Positions 31,369 to 41,700 of a stretch of DNA of 64,000 bases are shown one piece after another. The notes under the pieces were generated by a model. The model ran no database searches, had not been told where the DNA came from, and saw only the letters and a list, made by a program, of their open reading frames with translations. Within the stretch, counting starts at the first letter, position 1. Every line of letters begins with the position of its first letter. The translations under genes and the position numbers were made by a program. This stretch comes from Pseudomonas peradeniyensis (lineage in GTDB: Bacteria; Pseudomonadota; Gammaproteobacteria; Pseudomonadales; Pseudomonadaceae). The DNA is taken from contig NZ_JABWRJ020000005.1 of assembly GCF_014268935.2 (NCBI RefSeq), positions 496,001 to 560,000 on the forward strand. The letters are read 5' to 3'.

Positions 31369-33612
31369 ATGTACAAGGACCTCCAGTTCCCCATCCTCAT
31401 CGTCCACCGGGCGATCAAGGCCGACAGTGTCGCCGGCGAACGGGTGCGCGGCATCGCCGACGAACTGGCCAGGGACGGCTTTGCCATCCTCGCCGCCGCC
31501 GACCAGGCCGAGGCGCGCCTGGTGGCCGCCACTCACCACGGCCTGGCCTGCATGCTGATCGCCGCCGAGGGTGTCGGCGACAACAGCCGCCTGCTGCAGA
31601 ACATGGCCGAGCTGATCCGCCTGGCTCGGCTGCGCGCACCCAACCTGCCGATCTTCGCCCTGGGCGAGCAGGTCACTCTGGAAAACGCCCCGGCCGAGGC
31701 CATGGGTGAGCTCAACCAGCTGCGCGGCATCCTCTACCTGTTCGAAGACACCGTGCCCTTTCTCGCCCGCCAGGTGGCACGGGCCGCGCACAGCTACCTC
31801 GACGGCCTGCTGCCACCGTTCTTCAAGGCCCTGGTGCAACACACCGCGCAGTCGAACTATTCCTGGCACACGCCGGGCCACGGCGGCGGCGTGGCCTATC
31901 ACAAGAGCCCGGTGGGGCAGGCATTCCACCAGTTCTTCGGCGAGAACACCCTGCGCTCGGACCTGTCCGTGTCGGTGCCCGAGCTGGGTTCGCTGCTCGA
32001 CCACACCGGCCCCCTGGCCGCCGCCGAGGCGCGGGCGGCGCGCAACTTCGGCGCCGACCATACCTTCTTCGTCATCAACGGCACCTCCACCGCCAACAAG
32101 ATCGTCTGGCACGCCATGGTCGGGCGCGGTGACCTGGTGCTGGTGGACCGCAACTGCCACAAGTCGGTGGTGCACGCGATCATCATGACCGGCGCCATCC
32201 CCCTCTACCTGAGCCCGGAGCGCAACGAGCTGGGCATCATCGGGCCGATTCCGCTCAGCGAGTTCACCCCGGCGTCGATCCAGGCGAAGATCCAGGCCCA
32301 TCCGCTGGCTCAGGGGCGGCCGGCGACGATCAAGCTGGCGGTGGTCACCAACTCCACCTACGACGGGCTGTGCTACCACGCCGGGCTGATCAAGCAGACC
32401 CTCGGCGCCAGTGTCGAGGTGCTGCACTTCGACGAGGCCTGGTTCGCCTACGCCGCCTTCCATGAATTCTTCGCCGGCCGCTATGCCATGGGCACGCCAC
32501 GCGGCGATGAAGGGCCGCTGCTGTTCAGCACCCATTCCACCCACAAGCTGCTGGCCGCCTTCAGCCAGGCGTCGATGATCCATGTGCAGGACGGCGCCTC
32601 CCGCCAGCTGGACCGCGACCGTTTCAACGAAGCGTTCATGATGCATATCTCCACCTCGCCGCAGTACAGCATCCTCGCCTCGCTGGACGTGGCCTCGGCG
32701 ATGATGGAAGGCCCGGCCGGGCGTTCGCTGCTGCAGGAGATGTTCGACGAGGCTCTGAGCTTTCGCCGGGCGCTGGCCAACCTGCGCGAGCACATCGCCG
32801 TCGACGACTGGTGGTTCAGCATCTGGCAGCCGCCACAGGCCCAGGGCGGTGAGCGCCTGGAGGCGGCGGACTGGCTGCTGCAGCCGGGTGCCGAATGGCA
32901 TGGCTTTGCCGAACTGAGCGACGACTACGTGCTGCTTGACCCACTCAAGGTCACCCTGGTGATGCCCGGGGCCGGTGGCGGCGCGGGCGAGCAGGGCATT
33001 CCGGCTGCAGTGGTCAGCAAGTTTTTGTGGGAGCGGGGGCTGGTGGTGGAGAAGACTGGCCTGTACAGCTTCCTGGTGCTGTTCTCGATGGGCATCACCA
33101 AGGGCAAGTGGAGCACGCTGCTCACCGAACTGCTGGAGTTCAAGCGCCACTACGACGCCAATACCGCGCTGGCCGACTGCCTGCCCAGCGTGGTAACGCC
33201 GCAGCCTTCACGCTACCAGGGGCTGGGGCTGCGCGACCTGTGCCAGCAACTGCATGCCTTCTATCGTGGCAATGCCACGTCCAGGCAGCTCAAGTTGCTG
33301 TTCACCCGTTTGCCCGAGGTGGCGATGACGCCTGCCGAGGCCTATGACCGGATGGTGCGCGGGGAGGTGGAGGCGGTGCCGATCGAGCAACTGCTGGGCC
33401 GGGTCGCGGCGGTGATGCTGGTGCCGTATCCGCCGGGAATCCCCTTGATCATGCCGGGCGAGCGCTTCACCGAGGCGACCCGCTCGATCCTGGTCTACCT
33501 GGATTGCGCCCGGGCCTTCGACCAGGGCTTCCCGGGCTTCGTCGCCGACGTGCATGGCCTGCAGCGCGAGGGGACGCTGTACACCGTCGATTGCGTCAAG
33601 GAATGCGGATGA
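31369..33612 (+). CDS. ldcA: lysine/ornithine/arginine decarboxylase family, LdcA-like
   Basis: A 747-residue PLP-dependent decarboxylase of the Orn/Lys/Arg class, with the N-terminal wing domain (MYKDLQFPILIVHRAIKADSVAGERVRGI), PLP-binding core (SWHTPGHGGG, FFVINGTSTANKIV, HFDEAWFAYAAF) and the PLP lysine Lys393 in STHSTHKLLAAFSQ. The N-terminus and length fit the Pseudomonas LdcA lysine decarboxylase that makes cadaverine in lysine catabolism; substrate choice cannot be proved from sequence alone. The start at 31369 leaves out REP-derived residues. Its 3' end overlaps the convergent 33596 gene by 17 bases. Confidence 0.9.
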   Translation: MYKDLQFPILIVHRAIKADSVAGERVRGIADELARDGFAILAAADQAEARLVAATHHGLACMLIAAEGVGDNSRLLQNMAELIRLARLRAPNLPIFALGEQVTLENAPAEAMGELNQLRGILYLFEDTVPFLARQVARAAHSYLDGLLPPFFKALVQHTAQSNYSWHTPGHGGGVAYHKSPVGQAFHQFFGENTLRSDLSVSVPELGSLLDHTGPLAAAEARAARNFGADHTFFVINGTSTANKIVWHAMVGRGDLVLVDRNCHKSVVHAIIMTGAIPLYLSPERNELGIIGPIPLSEFTPASIQAKIQAHPLAQGRPATIKLAVVTNSTYDGLCYHAGLIKQTLGASVEVLHFDEAWFAYAAFHEFFAGRYAMGTPRGDEGPLLFSTHSTHKLLAAFSQASMIHVQDGASRQLDRDRFNEAFMMHISTSPQYSILASLDVASAMMEGPAGRSLLQEMFDEALSFRRALANLREHIAVDDWWFSIWQPPQAQGGERLEAADWLLQPGAEWHGFAELSDDYVLLDPLKVTLVMPGAGGGAGEQGIPAAVVSKFLWERGLVVEKTGLYSFLVLFSMGITKGKWSTLLTELLEFKRHYDANTALADCLPSVVTPQPSRYQGLGLRDLCQQLHAFYRGNATSRQLKLLFTRLPEVAMTPAEAYDRMVRGEVEAVPIEQLLGRVAAVMLVPYPPGIPLIMPGERFTEATRSILVYLDCARAFDQGFPGFVADVHGLQREGTLYTVDCVKECG

Positions 33613-33814
33613 TCTCGACGCCGGTCTGGGCCAGCTCGAAGCGGTCGTCGCCCAGGTGGTTGACGCGGTCGCCGATGGCCAGCCGATAGCTGGTGACCGG
33701 CGCGCCGAGGGTGCTGCCGTCGGCCTGCAGGGTGGATTCCTGGAATTCGTGGACGGGGTAGATACGGCCTTCGGCGTCGCGGGCGTGGAACTGGCCGACC
33801 ATTACTGCTGCCAT
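33596..33814 (-). CDS. small hypothetical protein convergent with ldcA
   Basis: A 72-residue protein, MAAVMVGQFHARDAEGRIYPVHEFQESTLQADGS..., predicted beta-rich and soluble. Its domain reading (GRIYPVHEFQ..., SYRLAIGDRVNHLGDDRFEL) suggests a conserved Pseudomonas small protein, not chance. It overlaps the last 17 bases of ldcA tail to tail. Function unknown. Confidence 0.65.
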   Translation of the reverse strand: MAAVMVGQFHARDAEGRIYPVHEFQESTLQADGSTLGAPVTSYRLAIGDRVNHLGDDRFELAQTGVEIIRIP

Positions 33815-33972
33815 TTAGGTGGAAACCTCTGAATCGTGTAGGAAATGTCTGTAGGCATAGACCAGTGAAACGCCCGGGAAGTTTTCAGCCGAATGGAAAA
33901 AAACCGGGAAGCCGAGGAACGGTCATCTATAACTAACTGGTCCCATTCCCAGAGCAGAGGTTGCAAAACGCC

Positions 33973-34533
33973 ATGAGCCAGGTCTATTCGGTTGCGGTTG
34001 TCGTCGGCAGCTTGCGCAAGGAGTCCTACAACCGCAAGGTGGCCCGCGCGCTGTCTGAGCTGGCGCCGTCCAGCCTTGCCCTGCGGATCGTCGAGATCGG
34101 CGACCTGCCGTTGTACAACGAAGATGTCGAGGCCGAGGGCGCCCCCGAGGCGTGGAAGCATTTTCGCGACGAGATCCGCCGTAGCGACGCAGTGCTGTTC
34201 GTCACCCCGGAGTACAACCGTTCGGTACCGGGCGGGTTGAAGAATGCCATCGACGTGGGATCGCGGCCCTATGGGCAGAGTGTGTGGGGCGGCAAGCCGG
34301 CGGCGGTGGCCAGCGTGTCGCCGGGGGCGATCGGCGGGTTCGGCGCCAATCATGCGGTGCGCCAGTCGCTGGTGTTCCTCGACATGCCGTGCATGCAGAT
34401 GCCCGAGGCGTATATCGGCGGGGCGGCGACGCTGTTCGATGACAGCGGCAAGCTCAATGACAAGACCCGGCCGTTCCTGCAAGGCTTTATCGACAGGTTT
34501 GCATCGTGGGTGAAGCTCAATCGGGCAGTTTGA
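33973..34533 (+). CDS. NADPH-dependent FMN reductase, ChrR-like
   Basis: A 186-residue flavodoxin-fold reductase. The phosphate-binding loop of FMN is VVGSLRKESYNRK (about 10-22); the flavin-binding segment is FVTPEYNRSVPGGLKNAIDVGSRP. ChrR/YieF-type enzymes reduce quinones, chromate and other electrophiles and protect from oxidative stress. The ATG at 33973 lies 12 bases after AGAGG; a TTG four codons upstream is an alternative. Flanked by a REP pair downstream. Monocistronic. Confidence 0.9.
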   Translation: MSQVYSVAVVVGSLRKESYNRKVARALSELAPSSLALRIVEIGDLPLYNEDVEAEGAPEAWKHFRDEIRRSDAVLFVTPEYNRSVPGGLKNAIDVGSRPYGQSVWGGKPAAVASVSPGAIGGFGANHAVRQSLVFLDMPCMQMPEAYIGGAATLFDDSGKLNDKTRPFLQGFIDRFASWVKLNRAV

Positions 34534-34543
34534 TCTCCAAAGG

Positions 34544-34617
34544 CATCGCGGGGCAAGCCCGCTCCCACGCCAGACGACATGTATGCTGGGGCGTGGGAGC
34601 GGGCTTGCCCCGCGATG
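34544..34617. repeat. REP pair between the FMN reductase and phnX genes
   Basis: CATCGCGGGGCAAGCCCGCTCCCACGCC and GGCGTGGGAGCGGGCTTGCCCCGCGATG in perfect inversion. It sits between two convergent gene ends and may terminate both. Confidence 0.8.
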
Positions 34618-34627
34618 TTTTTCGACA

Positions 34628-35455
34628 TCATGCGCTCTGCGGCATCTCCCCCTTGGCCAATCGCCGATTGATATCGGCAATCACCTCGGGCAACTCGTTG
34701 ATGGTATCGATCAAGTAGTGCGGCCGCGATGCGGCGAACATCCCATGGATCCGCTTGCGCTCGCTCTCCAGTTTCTCCGTGCTCAACGCCCGGTAGCCTT
34801 CCCAGGTCAGCCCCAGGGCATTGCCCGAGCACACCAGCGCCACGGTCCACATCCCGGCGCGGCGGCCTTCGAGAATCCCCGGCACGGTGTCGTCGACCTT
34901 CACGCAGGCAGCCACGTCATCGATGCCCAGGGCAATCACGTTGGCCAGTGCCTGGGCTGGCCACGGGCGACCATTCGGCGTCTCGTCGGTGGCCACCACA
35001 TGGTCGGCCACGTAGCCGTTCTGCGCGGCCAGTTCGACCACCTTGTCCATCACCACCTTCGGGTAGCCCGAGCAGGAACCGATCTTCAGGCCGTCCTTGC
35101 GCAGCCCGGTCAGGGTGTCCAGGGCGCCGGGGATCAGCGCCGAGTGCACGGCGATCTTCTCGATCTGCAGCGGCATGAAGCGCTCGTAGATGGCTGTGAC
35201 GTCGTCGTCGGTCGGCGTGCGGCCGAACACCTTGCGGTAGCGCTCGGCGATCTCCGGCACGTCGCACAGGGTGCGGATGTGGTCCCACTTGCCCATGCCC
35301 ATCGGGCCACGGGCTTCTTCGATGGACACCTGCACGTCGAACTCGGCGAAGGCTTCGACGAAGATCTGGGTCGGGGCGAACGAGCCGAAGTCGACCACGG
35401 TGCCGGCCCAGTCGAGGATGGCGGCTTGCAGCTGGGTGGGGTTGCTGTAGTTCAT
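34628..35455 (-). CDS. phnX: phosphonoacetaldehyde hydrolase (phosphonatase)
   Basis: A 275-residue HAD-superfamily enzyme that splits phosphonoacetaldehyde into acetaldehyde and phosphate. Nucleophile Asp15 in ILDWAGTVVDFGSF, and the Schiff-base lysine typical of phosphonatase, Lys56, in PMGMGKWDHIR. Further HAD motifs are GSCSGYPK and the acidic pair in KVDDTVPG. The ATG lies 34 bases downstream of the phnW stop; an upstream in-frame extension is phnW sequence. The second gene of the phnWX operon for 2-aminoethylphosphonate use. Confidence 0.96.
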   Translation of the reverse strand: MNYSNPTQLQAAILDWAGTVVDFGSFAPTQIFVEAFAEFDVQVSIEEARGPMGMGKWDHIRTLCDVPEIAERYRKVFGRTPTDDDVTAIYERFMPLQIEKIAVHSALIPGALDTLTGLRKDGLKIGSCSGYPKVVMDKVVELAAQNGYVADHVVATDETPNGRPWPAQALANVIALGIDDVAACVKVDDTVPGILEGRRAGMWTVALVCSGNALGLTWEGYRALSTEKLESERKRIHGMFAASRPHYLIDTINELPEVIADINRRLAKGEMPQSA

Positions 35456-35489
35456 GTGCGCGTTTTCCTTGGATTGGGTGGGCAGGGGG

Positions 35490-36596
35490 TCAGATGTCCA
35501 GCACTTCCATTTCCCGCAGCACGTCGGCCACGGCATTGACGGCGGCCTGCATGCCGTCGGCACCGACCACGCCGATGCAGCCGACGCGGAAGGTCTCGAC
35601 CTGGGTCAGCTTGCCCGGGTAAAGGATGAAGCCCTTGGCCTTGACCCGCTCGTAGAAGTCCTTGAACTGGTAGCGCGGATCCTTCGGCGCGTGGAAGGTG
35701 ACGATGATCGGTGCCTGGATTGCGGCTGGCAGGAAGCTCTGCAGGCCGATCTTCGCCATGCCGTCGAGCAAGGTCTTGCAGTTGTCGGCGTAGCGCTGGT
35801 GGCGGGCGGGCAGTCCCCCCTCTTCGTTGTATTGCTGCAGTGCTTCGTGCAGGGCGGCGACCACGTGGGTCGGCGGGGTGAAGCGCCACTGGCCGGTCTT
35901 GGCCATGTAGGCGTGCTGGTCGTGCAGGTCCATGGCCAGGGAGTGGGCGTTGCCTTCGGCGGCAGCCAGGGCGGCTTTCTCGGCGAAGACGAAGCCCATG
36001 CCCGGCACGCCTTCCAGGCACTTGCCGGAGGCGGCGATCAGCGCTTCGAAGGGGACCTGGCGGGCATCGATCGGCAGCGCGCCGAACGAGCTCATGGCGT
36101 CGATGATCAGGCGCTTGCCGTGGCGCTGGATCACCTGGGCGATCTCGGGCAGCGGGTTGAGGATGCCGGTGCTGGTCTCGCAGTGGATCAGCGCTAGATG
36201 GGTCACGGCAGGGTCGGCGGCCAGCAGGCGGTCGACGTCGGCGGCGGTGGTCGGCTGGTCCTCGGCGGTCTCGAAGGTGCTGTAGGCGCGGCCTAGCACC
36301 TTGCAGATCTTCGCCAGGCGCTGGCCGTAGGCGCCGTTGATCAGCACCAGGACCTTGCCGTCACGGGGTACCAGGGTGCCGATGGCGGCCTCGACGGCGA
36401 AGGTGCCGCTGCCTTGCAGGGGCACGCAGTGGTGGCTGGCGCTGCCGTCGATGATGGCCAGCAGTTGTTCGCACACGCTGGCGGTCAGCTGGTTGAAGTC
36501 GCGGTCCCACGAGCCCCAGTCCACGAGCATGGCCTGGCGGGTGCGGATCGAGGTGGTCAGTGGACCGGGGGTCAGCAGGATCGGGGCGTTGCTCAT
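35490..36596 (-). CDS. phnW: 2-aminoethylphosphonate-pyruvate transaminase
   Basis: A 368-residue PLP aminotransferase, class V, that converts 2-aminoethylphosphonate and pyruvate to phosphonoacetaldehyde and alanine. PLP lysine Lys192 in AASGKCLEGVPGMGF; other family segments are LLTPGPLTTS, PLQGSGTFAVEA, HCETSTGILNP and LIIDAMSSFGALP. It supplies the substrate of PhnX, encoded downstream. Divergent from the LysR gene at 36711. Start MSNAPILLTPGP chosen over an ATG five codons upstream by family alignment. Confidence 0.96.
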   Translation of the reverse strand: MSNAPILLTPGPLTTSIRTRQAMLVDWGSWDRDFNQLTASVCEQLLAIIDGSASHHCVPLQGSGTFAVEAAIGTLVPRDGKVLVLINGAYGQRLAKICKVLGRAYSTFETAEDQPTTAADVDRLLAADPAVTHLALIHCETSTGILNPLPEIAQVIQRHGKRLIIDAMSSFGALPIDARQVPFEALIAASGKCLEGVPGMGFVFAEKAALAAAEGNAHSLAMDLHDQHAYMAKTGQWRFTPPTHVVAALHEALQQYNEEGGLPARHQRYADNCKTLLDGMAKIGLQSFLPAAIQAPIIVTFHAPKDPRYQFKDFYERVKAKGFILYPGKLTQVETFRVGCIGVVGADGMQAAVNAVADVLREMEVLDI

Positions 36597-36666
36597 TCCG
36601 TGGTTCCTCACTATGCGGTGGGCTGGAAACTAGTGGGGCTAGGTTGCAATTCGCTGTGTCATCAAT

Positions 36667-36677
36667 CAAATTGTTTG
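36667..36677. promoter_or_regulatory. candidate regulator dyad between phnW and the LysR gene
   Basis: CAAA-TTG-TTTG within ATCAATCAAATTGTTTGTAGAT, a small dyad 33 bases before the LysR start and about 70 bases before phnW. It is the most symmetrical element in the 114-base divergent region, but short. Confidence 0.3.
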
Positions 36678-36710
36678 TAGATATGCCAGCCATAAGTCAG
36701 GCCGATAGAT

Positions 36711-37574
36711 ATGAATCTGTTCCAGCTCCGCGCTTTCGACGCCGTCGCCCGCGAGGGCAGCTTCACCCGCGCCGCCGAGCGCCTGTTCATCAGCCAGCCG
36801 GCGGTGACCGGGCATGTAAAGGCGTTGGAGGAGCACTACCAGATCACCTTGCTGCGCCGCACCGCCCGGCGGGTTGAGCTGACCGAGGAGGGCACGCGCC
36901 TGGCGGCCATCACCCGGGCCATGTTCGGCCTGGCCGAGGAGGCCCAGGCCATGCTCGAGGCCAATCGGCAGTTGCTGACCGGGCGCCTGGAGGTGGCGGC
37001 GGACGGCCCGCACCGGGTGATGCCGATGCTGGCGCAGTTGCGCGAACGCTACCCCGGCATCACCGTCAACCTGCGCCTGGGCAATGCCCAGGAAACCCTG
37101 GCCGCGTTGCTGTCGGAACATGCGGATGTGGCCGTGCTGACCGAGATCGAGCCGCGCAAGGGCCTGCACCTGCAGGCCTTGTGTGAATCGCGGTTGTGCG
37201 CGCTGCTGCCCGTGGGGCATGCGTGGGCGGGTGCCGGGGGAGACTTGCCGCTGGCCGAGCTGGACAGGCAGATCATGGTGCTGCGCGAGCCCAGCTCGAC
37301 GACCCGGCGCACCTTCGACAAGGCCTGTAGCGACGCGGGCGTGCAGCCGCGGGTGCTGCTTGAACTGGACAGCCGCGAAGCGGTCACCGAGGCGGTGGCG
37401 GCGGAACTGGGCATCGGCGTGGTGTCCTCGACCGAGGTGGCCCATGACCCTCGGGTGGTGGCCCGTCCCCTGGCTGGCCAGGGCCTGGTCAACCAGCACA
37501 TGGTCGGTTGCCTGGAGCGCCGCCGCGAGCTGCGCCTGATCCAGGCGTTCCTGGGCCTGGCCGCCGGCCAGTGA
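36711..37574 (+). CDS. LysR-family regulator of phosphonate use (PhnR-like)
   Basis: A 287-residue LysR regulator. The helix-turn-helix is MNLFQLRAFDAVAREGSFTRAAERLFISQPAVTGHVKALEE, and the effector domain begins near residue 85 (GRLEVAADGPHRVMPMLAQLRERYPGITVNL). The divergent position next to phnW/phnX makes it the probable activator of that operon, responding to 2-aminoethylphosphonate or a metabolite. No ribosome-binding site stands out, but the start is fixed by the family N-terminus. Confidence 0.88.
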   Translation: MNLFQLRAFDAVAREGSFTRAAERLFISQPAVTGHVKALEEHYQITLLRRTARRVELTEEGTRLAAITRAMFGLAEEAQAMLEANRQLLTGRLEVAADGPHRVMPMLAQLRERYPGITVNLRLGNAQETLAALLSEHADVAVLTEIEPRKGLHLQALCESRLCALLPVGHAWAGAGGDLPLAELDRQIMVLREPSSTTRRTFDKACSDAGVQPRVLLELDSREAVTEAVAAELGIGVVSSTEVAHDPRVVARPLAGQGLVNQHMVGCLERRRELRLIQAFLGLAAGQ

Positions 37575-37638
37575 TTGGCGGCTGACGTTTTCCCCGTGGC
37601 GGCCTAAGATGGCCGCCACAGCGCAGACTGGATTGTCG

Positions 37639-38667
37639 ATGAGCGAGAAGGACACCATTTCCATGCAACTGGTGCGCGAGGCCCTGTTGCAGACCTGCCC
37701 GGCCGGCGAACCCGATGCCGGGCTGCTGGCCCGTGCCGGGATCGCGGCCGAGCAGCTGGACCTGCCCGAGGCGCGGGTGACGGCAGAGTCCTATGCCCGG
37801 CTCTGGCGCCTGCTGGCGCGGCGCTGCAACGACGAGTTCTTCGCCATGGACCGGCGCGGCCTGCGCAGCGGCAGCCTGGCCTTCATGGCCCGCAGCGCCA
37901 TGGCCCAGCCGACCCTGGGCGCGGCCCTGGACAACCTGCTGGCGTTCCTGTCGCTGATGCTCGAAGACCTGCAACCGGGCCTGGTGCGGCAGCAGAGCCT
38001 GGCCGAGATCGTCATCAACGAGCCCGGCGAGACGCCGCGCCGGGCGTTCACCTATTTCACCTTCTGGATGATCGTGCACGGACTGGCTTGCTGGTTGGCC
38101 GGGCGGCGCATCCCGATCCTGGCCATCGACCTGCGTTGCGCCGAGCCGCCGTTCTGCGACGACTACCGGGTGATGTTCTCCGAGAACCTGCAGTTCGAGC
38201 GCCCGCGCACGCGGATGATCATCGCCGCCGAATGCCTGGAGCTGCCGGTCAGGCGCAGTGACGAGGAGTTGCAGCGTTTCCTGGCCGAGGCCCCAGGCAA
38301 CATCCTGGTCAAGTTTCGCGACCCGGCCAGCCTGGCCCGGCAGATCCGCCACCGCTTGCTGGAGATGCCGCCGGGCGCCTGGCCGGACGCCGAGCAGGTG
38401 GCCGTCAACCTGCACATGTCGGTGTCAACGTTGCGTCGACGCCTGTCGGAAGAGGGCCAGAGTTACCAGGGCATCAAGGATGGCGTGCGTCGGGAGCTGG
38501 CCATTGCCTGGCTGGCCGAGGCGCGGCTGGGGTTGGGCGATATCGCTGAACGCCTGGGCTTCGCCGACAGCAGTTCGTTCTACAAGGCGTTTCGCAAGTG
38601 GTTCGGCTGCAACCCAGGACATTACCGTTCGCTGGTCATGCACGAAGGGGGCGTAGCGGGTGGGTGA
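37639..38667 (+). CDS. AraC-family regulator with Arabinose_bd-type (OruR-like) N-terminal domain
   Basis: A 342-residue regulator. The N-terminal domain (about 1-200: GLLARAGIAAEQLDLPEARVTAESYARLWRLLAR...) is of the type found in OruR/ArgR-like and fatty-acid-responsive AraC proteins; the C-terminal AraC domain (about 245-335) has VAVNLHMSVSTLRRRLSEEGQSY and IAERLGFADSSSFYKAFRKWFG. In related pseudomonads, as I recall the gene order, it lies next to the acyl-CoA operon at 43381, so it is the likely regulator of that operon; here the 4.5-kb toxin-like gene separates them. Confidence 0.82.
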   Translation: MSEKDTISMQLVREALLQTCPAGEPDAGLLARAGIAAEQLDLPEARVTAESYARLWRLLARRCNDEFFAMDRRGLRSGSLAFMARSAMAQPTLGAALDNLLAFLSLMLEDLQPGLVRQQSLAEIVINEPGETPRRAFTYFTFWMIVHGLACWLAGRRIPILAIDLRCAEPPFCDDYRVMFSENLQFERPRTRMIIAAECLELPVRRSDEELQRFLAEAPGNILVKFRDPASLARQIRHRLLEMPPGAWPDAEQVAVNLHMSVSTLRRRLSEEGQSYQGIKDGVRRELAIAWLAEARLGLGDIAERLGFADSSSFYKAFRKWFGCNPGHYRSLVMHEGGVAGG

Positions 38668-38737
38668 GCTTTCCCGCTGAAGCGGTTTTGATGGCATGTT
38701 CACTGTAAGGCACCTCCAAGCACAAGGTCCTTACAGC

Positions 38738-41700
38738 ATGAATTCGAACACCCTCCTGCCAACCGAAGCCGCCAGGAACGAGCAGCTGCGCGCACTGCTG
38801 GACAAGTTTGTTGGCGCAAGACTGCCGGACTGGTTCACGCAAGCCTCCCTGGAACGTCTGAGGGCGCTGCACAAGGCGTTCCAGGCCCATGAAAGCAGCC
38901 GTCAGCGCCTGGCGCAGGCGACTGTCGAGTTGGTGTCGGCGCAGCAGTTCGCCGAACAGCATTTCCAGGCGATGCTCAAGACCCAGTTGCCCAATGCCCC
39001 TGCACTGGATGCCCTGGAGTGGATCGACGCGTGGTACGGGGTGACGCCGATCCTGTCCACGCCAAGTGTCGAGCCACGCGAACTGCGTTCGCCGGCGCGG
39101 CTGCGTTTGATGCAGAACTTTCCCGCCGGGGCCTCGTACTTTGTCGCCACGGGGTTGGTGAACACCGGCGCATCGAGTGTCCTGGCAAGTCCGGAAGTCG
39201 TTGCAGGCAGTTGTCGCAAGCTGGACCTGGGCAAGCAGTACCAGGCACTGATCGGGCGGGTGCTGAGCCAGGCCAATCGGGCATTGCTCGCCGAGCACAA
39301 ACGTGCCGCGTTTGTCTTGATGTGCGAGCTGGCCTTGTGTCGTGCCGGGATCACTGCCGAGCAACACGTGGCTTTGCACCAATTGTCGAGCGGCAGGATG
39401 GATCAGCCGGGCCAGCGATGCTTCGCAAGCGCCGGCGAGCTGCGCATGCTCGGTCACACCGTCGAGAACGCCCTGAAGATCCAGTTGCGCGACGAGGAGG
39501 GCGCGAACCAGGGGGTGATCCTGTACGTGCCCGATGACGGGCAGAACTCCCTGCGCTACTTCGATTCGTCCACGTTGATGGAGCAGGCGCTGGCGACCGA
39601 GTTGGATAACGCCGATATCCGTCGGGATTTCCGTGAACGGATTCGCCTGCGTGACCGGTCCGCGTTCAGTCAATTGCTGGAAATGCGCCTGAGCGATGAT
39701 GTGCCTGACCTGCAGTTGGAGGGCGCCACTTCAGGGCAGGACATCTTCATCACCTTGGCCAATACCCAGGTCGCACGGTTCAAAGACGATGGCAAGCTGC
39801 TGCTGGTCTCGAACGCGGACGCCGATCAGCGTGCCGCCAACGAGCGCCTGGCGGTCTGGTCGGAGGTCGGTTTCAGCGTGCTGGGACTGGCCGGCCTGGG
39901 AATCCCGATCGTCGGTGTCGCGCTGTTCGCGACCTTGGTGGTGGACACCCTGGCGCATGTCTATGAGGGCGTTGTCGACTGGAGCAAGGGGCACCAGCAT
40001 GAAGCCCTCGAGCACCTGTTCGCTGTCGCCGAGACCGTGGCGATCACCGCCGCCACCGCCGCGGGTGCGACGGTGCTGGCGAAGGTGTTCAAGCGCAGTT
40101 CGTTCGTCGACTTGCTGGATCCGGTCAGGACGGGTCAGGGCGCGCGTCTTTGGCAGGCCGACCTGCAGGTGTACGAGTCGGACCCGGGAGCGGCACGCTT
40201 GCTGGACAATGGCCTGTATGGCAAAGGCGCTCGACGCTGGTTGCGCGCCGACGACAAGTACTACGAGTTGCAACGGGAGGCACCCGGCAAGCCCTGGCGT
40301 CTGCGTCATGCCGAGCGCCAGGATGCCTATGGGCCACCGGTCGACTTCAATGGCGAGCGTTGCTGGCGCATTCGCCTGGAGCGGCCTCTGGAGTGGGATG
40401 ACAGCACCCAGATGCTCAATCGCCTGTGGCCGCTGGATCCGCCGCTGTCCGCCGACACCGCCGGGCGGATCCTGCGGGTCGCCGGCGTCGACAAGGAGGC
40501 GCTGCGCGGCGTGCTGGTGGAAAACCGCCCGGCACCGATCGGCTTGCGGGATACCTTGAGGCGCTATATGGCGGCGAATCGGGTTTCGGCGCTGTTCAGC
40601 GCCCTGGAGAAACCAGGCGCCATCCTGGAGGACTCCCAGGTGTTGGCATGGTGCAGGGCCTGTGCGGACATGCACACGCTGGATGACCAGGCCATCGGCA
40701 GGCAGTTGCTGACGCGACGCTACGAGTTGCGTGAGGCGTTGCAGAAGCACCTCGCGGAGGACCTGTTGCTCGCCGAGGACCCGCTGGAGGCCTTGCCGGA
40801 CGATGAGCCCGCCGCGGACGCACTGCTGCAGCAGATGCAAAACGAGTTTCCCGGCTTGCCCCTGGCCTATGCCACCGAAGCGGTGCAAAGCGCCGACTCG
40901 ATGCTGCGACGGGTGGCCATCAGCGAGTCGCGGCTGCCGATGGCGATCCTCAAGCAGGTCCGCGCACTGCTTGGACAAGCGCGGTTGACGCGTGCCCTGG
41001 AAGGCCTCCTGCTGGACACCAGCTACAGTGACGAGACCGGTGAACTGGTGCTGGCCCTGCTGCCCAGGGTCGCCAACTGGCCAGCATCGTTGAACCTGGA
41101 ACTGCGCGAAGGCTCGGCTTTTGGCCGATTGATCGGCGTGCTGGATCCTGGCGGCCCGCGTGCGAGCCGCACCGTGCTGGTCTGGCGGTCGGGGCAGTTT
41201 CACCTCTACGACCCCGAGGGCATGGCGCTGGAGCAGGACATAGACGCGCCCGGCGGCTTGTTTCAGGCACTGGTCGGTCTGCTGGGGCGTGAAGGGAAGC
41301 AGGCACTCAAGCTCACCGACCTGGCGCCGGCCGAGCAGTTGCGACAGGCGGTTATCGGCGTGTTGCCGAAAACCCGGGAGGCCGTTATCAGCCGACTGGG
41401 CTGGCGGTCGGCGGCGCCCTGGTTCAACCCTGGCAGGCGTCTGCCCGACGGGCGAGTCGGCTACACCCTTGGCGGTTCCCTTTCTCGTCGAGCGGGCTCC
41501 ATGGATACCCTTCGCCAGCGCGCCCGGGCGCTCTATCCCTCGCTCAGCGTCGTCGAGGTGGACAGGATGATCCAGGAGTGGCAATTGCGCACCGGGGATG
41601 CCATCGAGGAACTTCTGAGCCAGGAAACCAACTTCACCTACCTGGACGATACGCTGAGTGCCTGGGAGCGTGAGCCGCGCAGCCGTGGGGTACGCAACCG

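Noticed and set aside
36713..37569. The antisense frames at 36666-37664 and similar minus-strand frames in the LysR region
   Set aside because: They overlap a complete LysR gene with a proper HTH and lack any family pattern.
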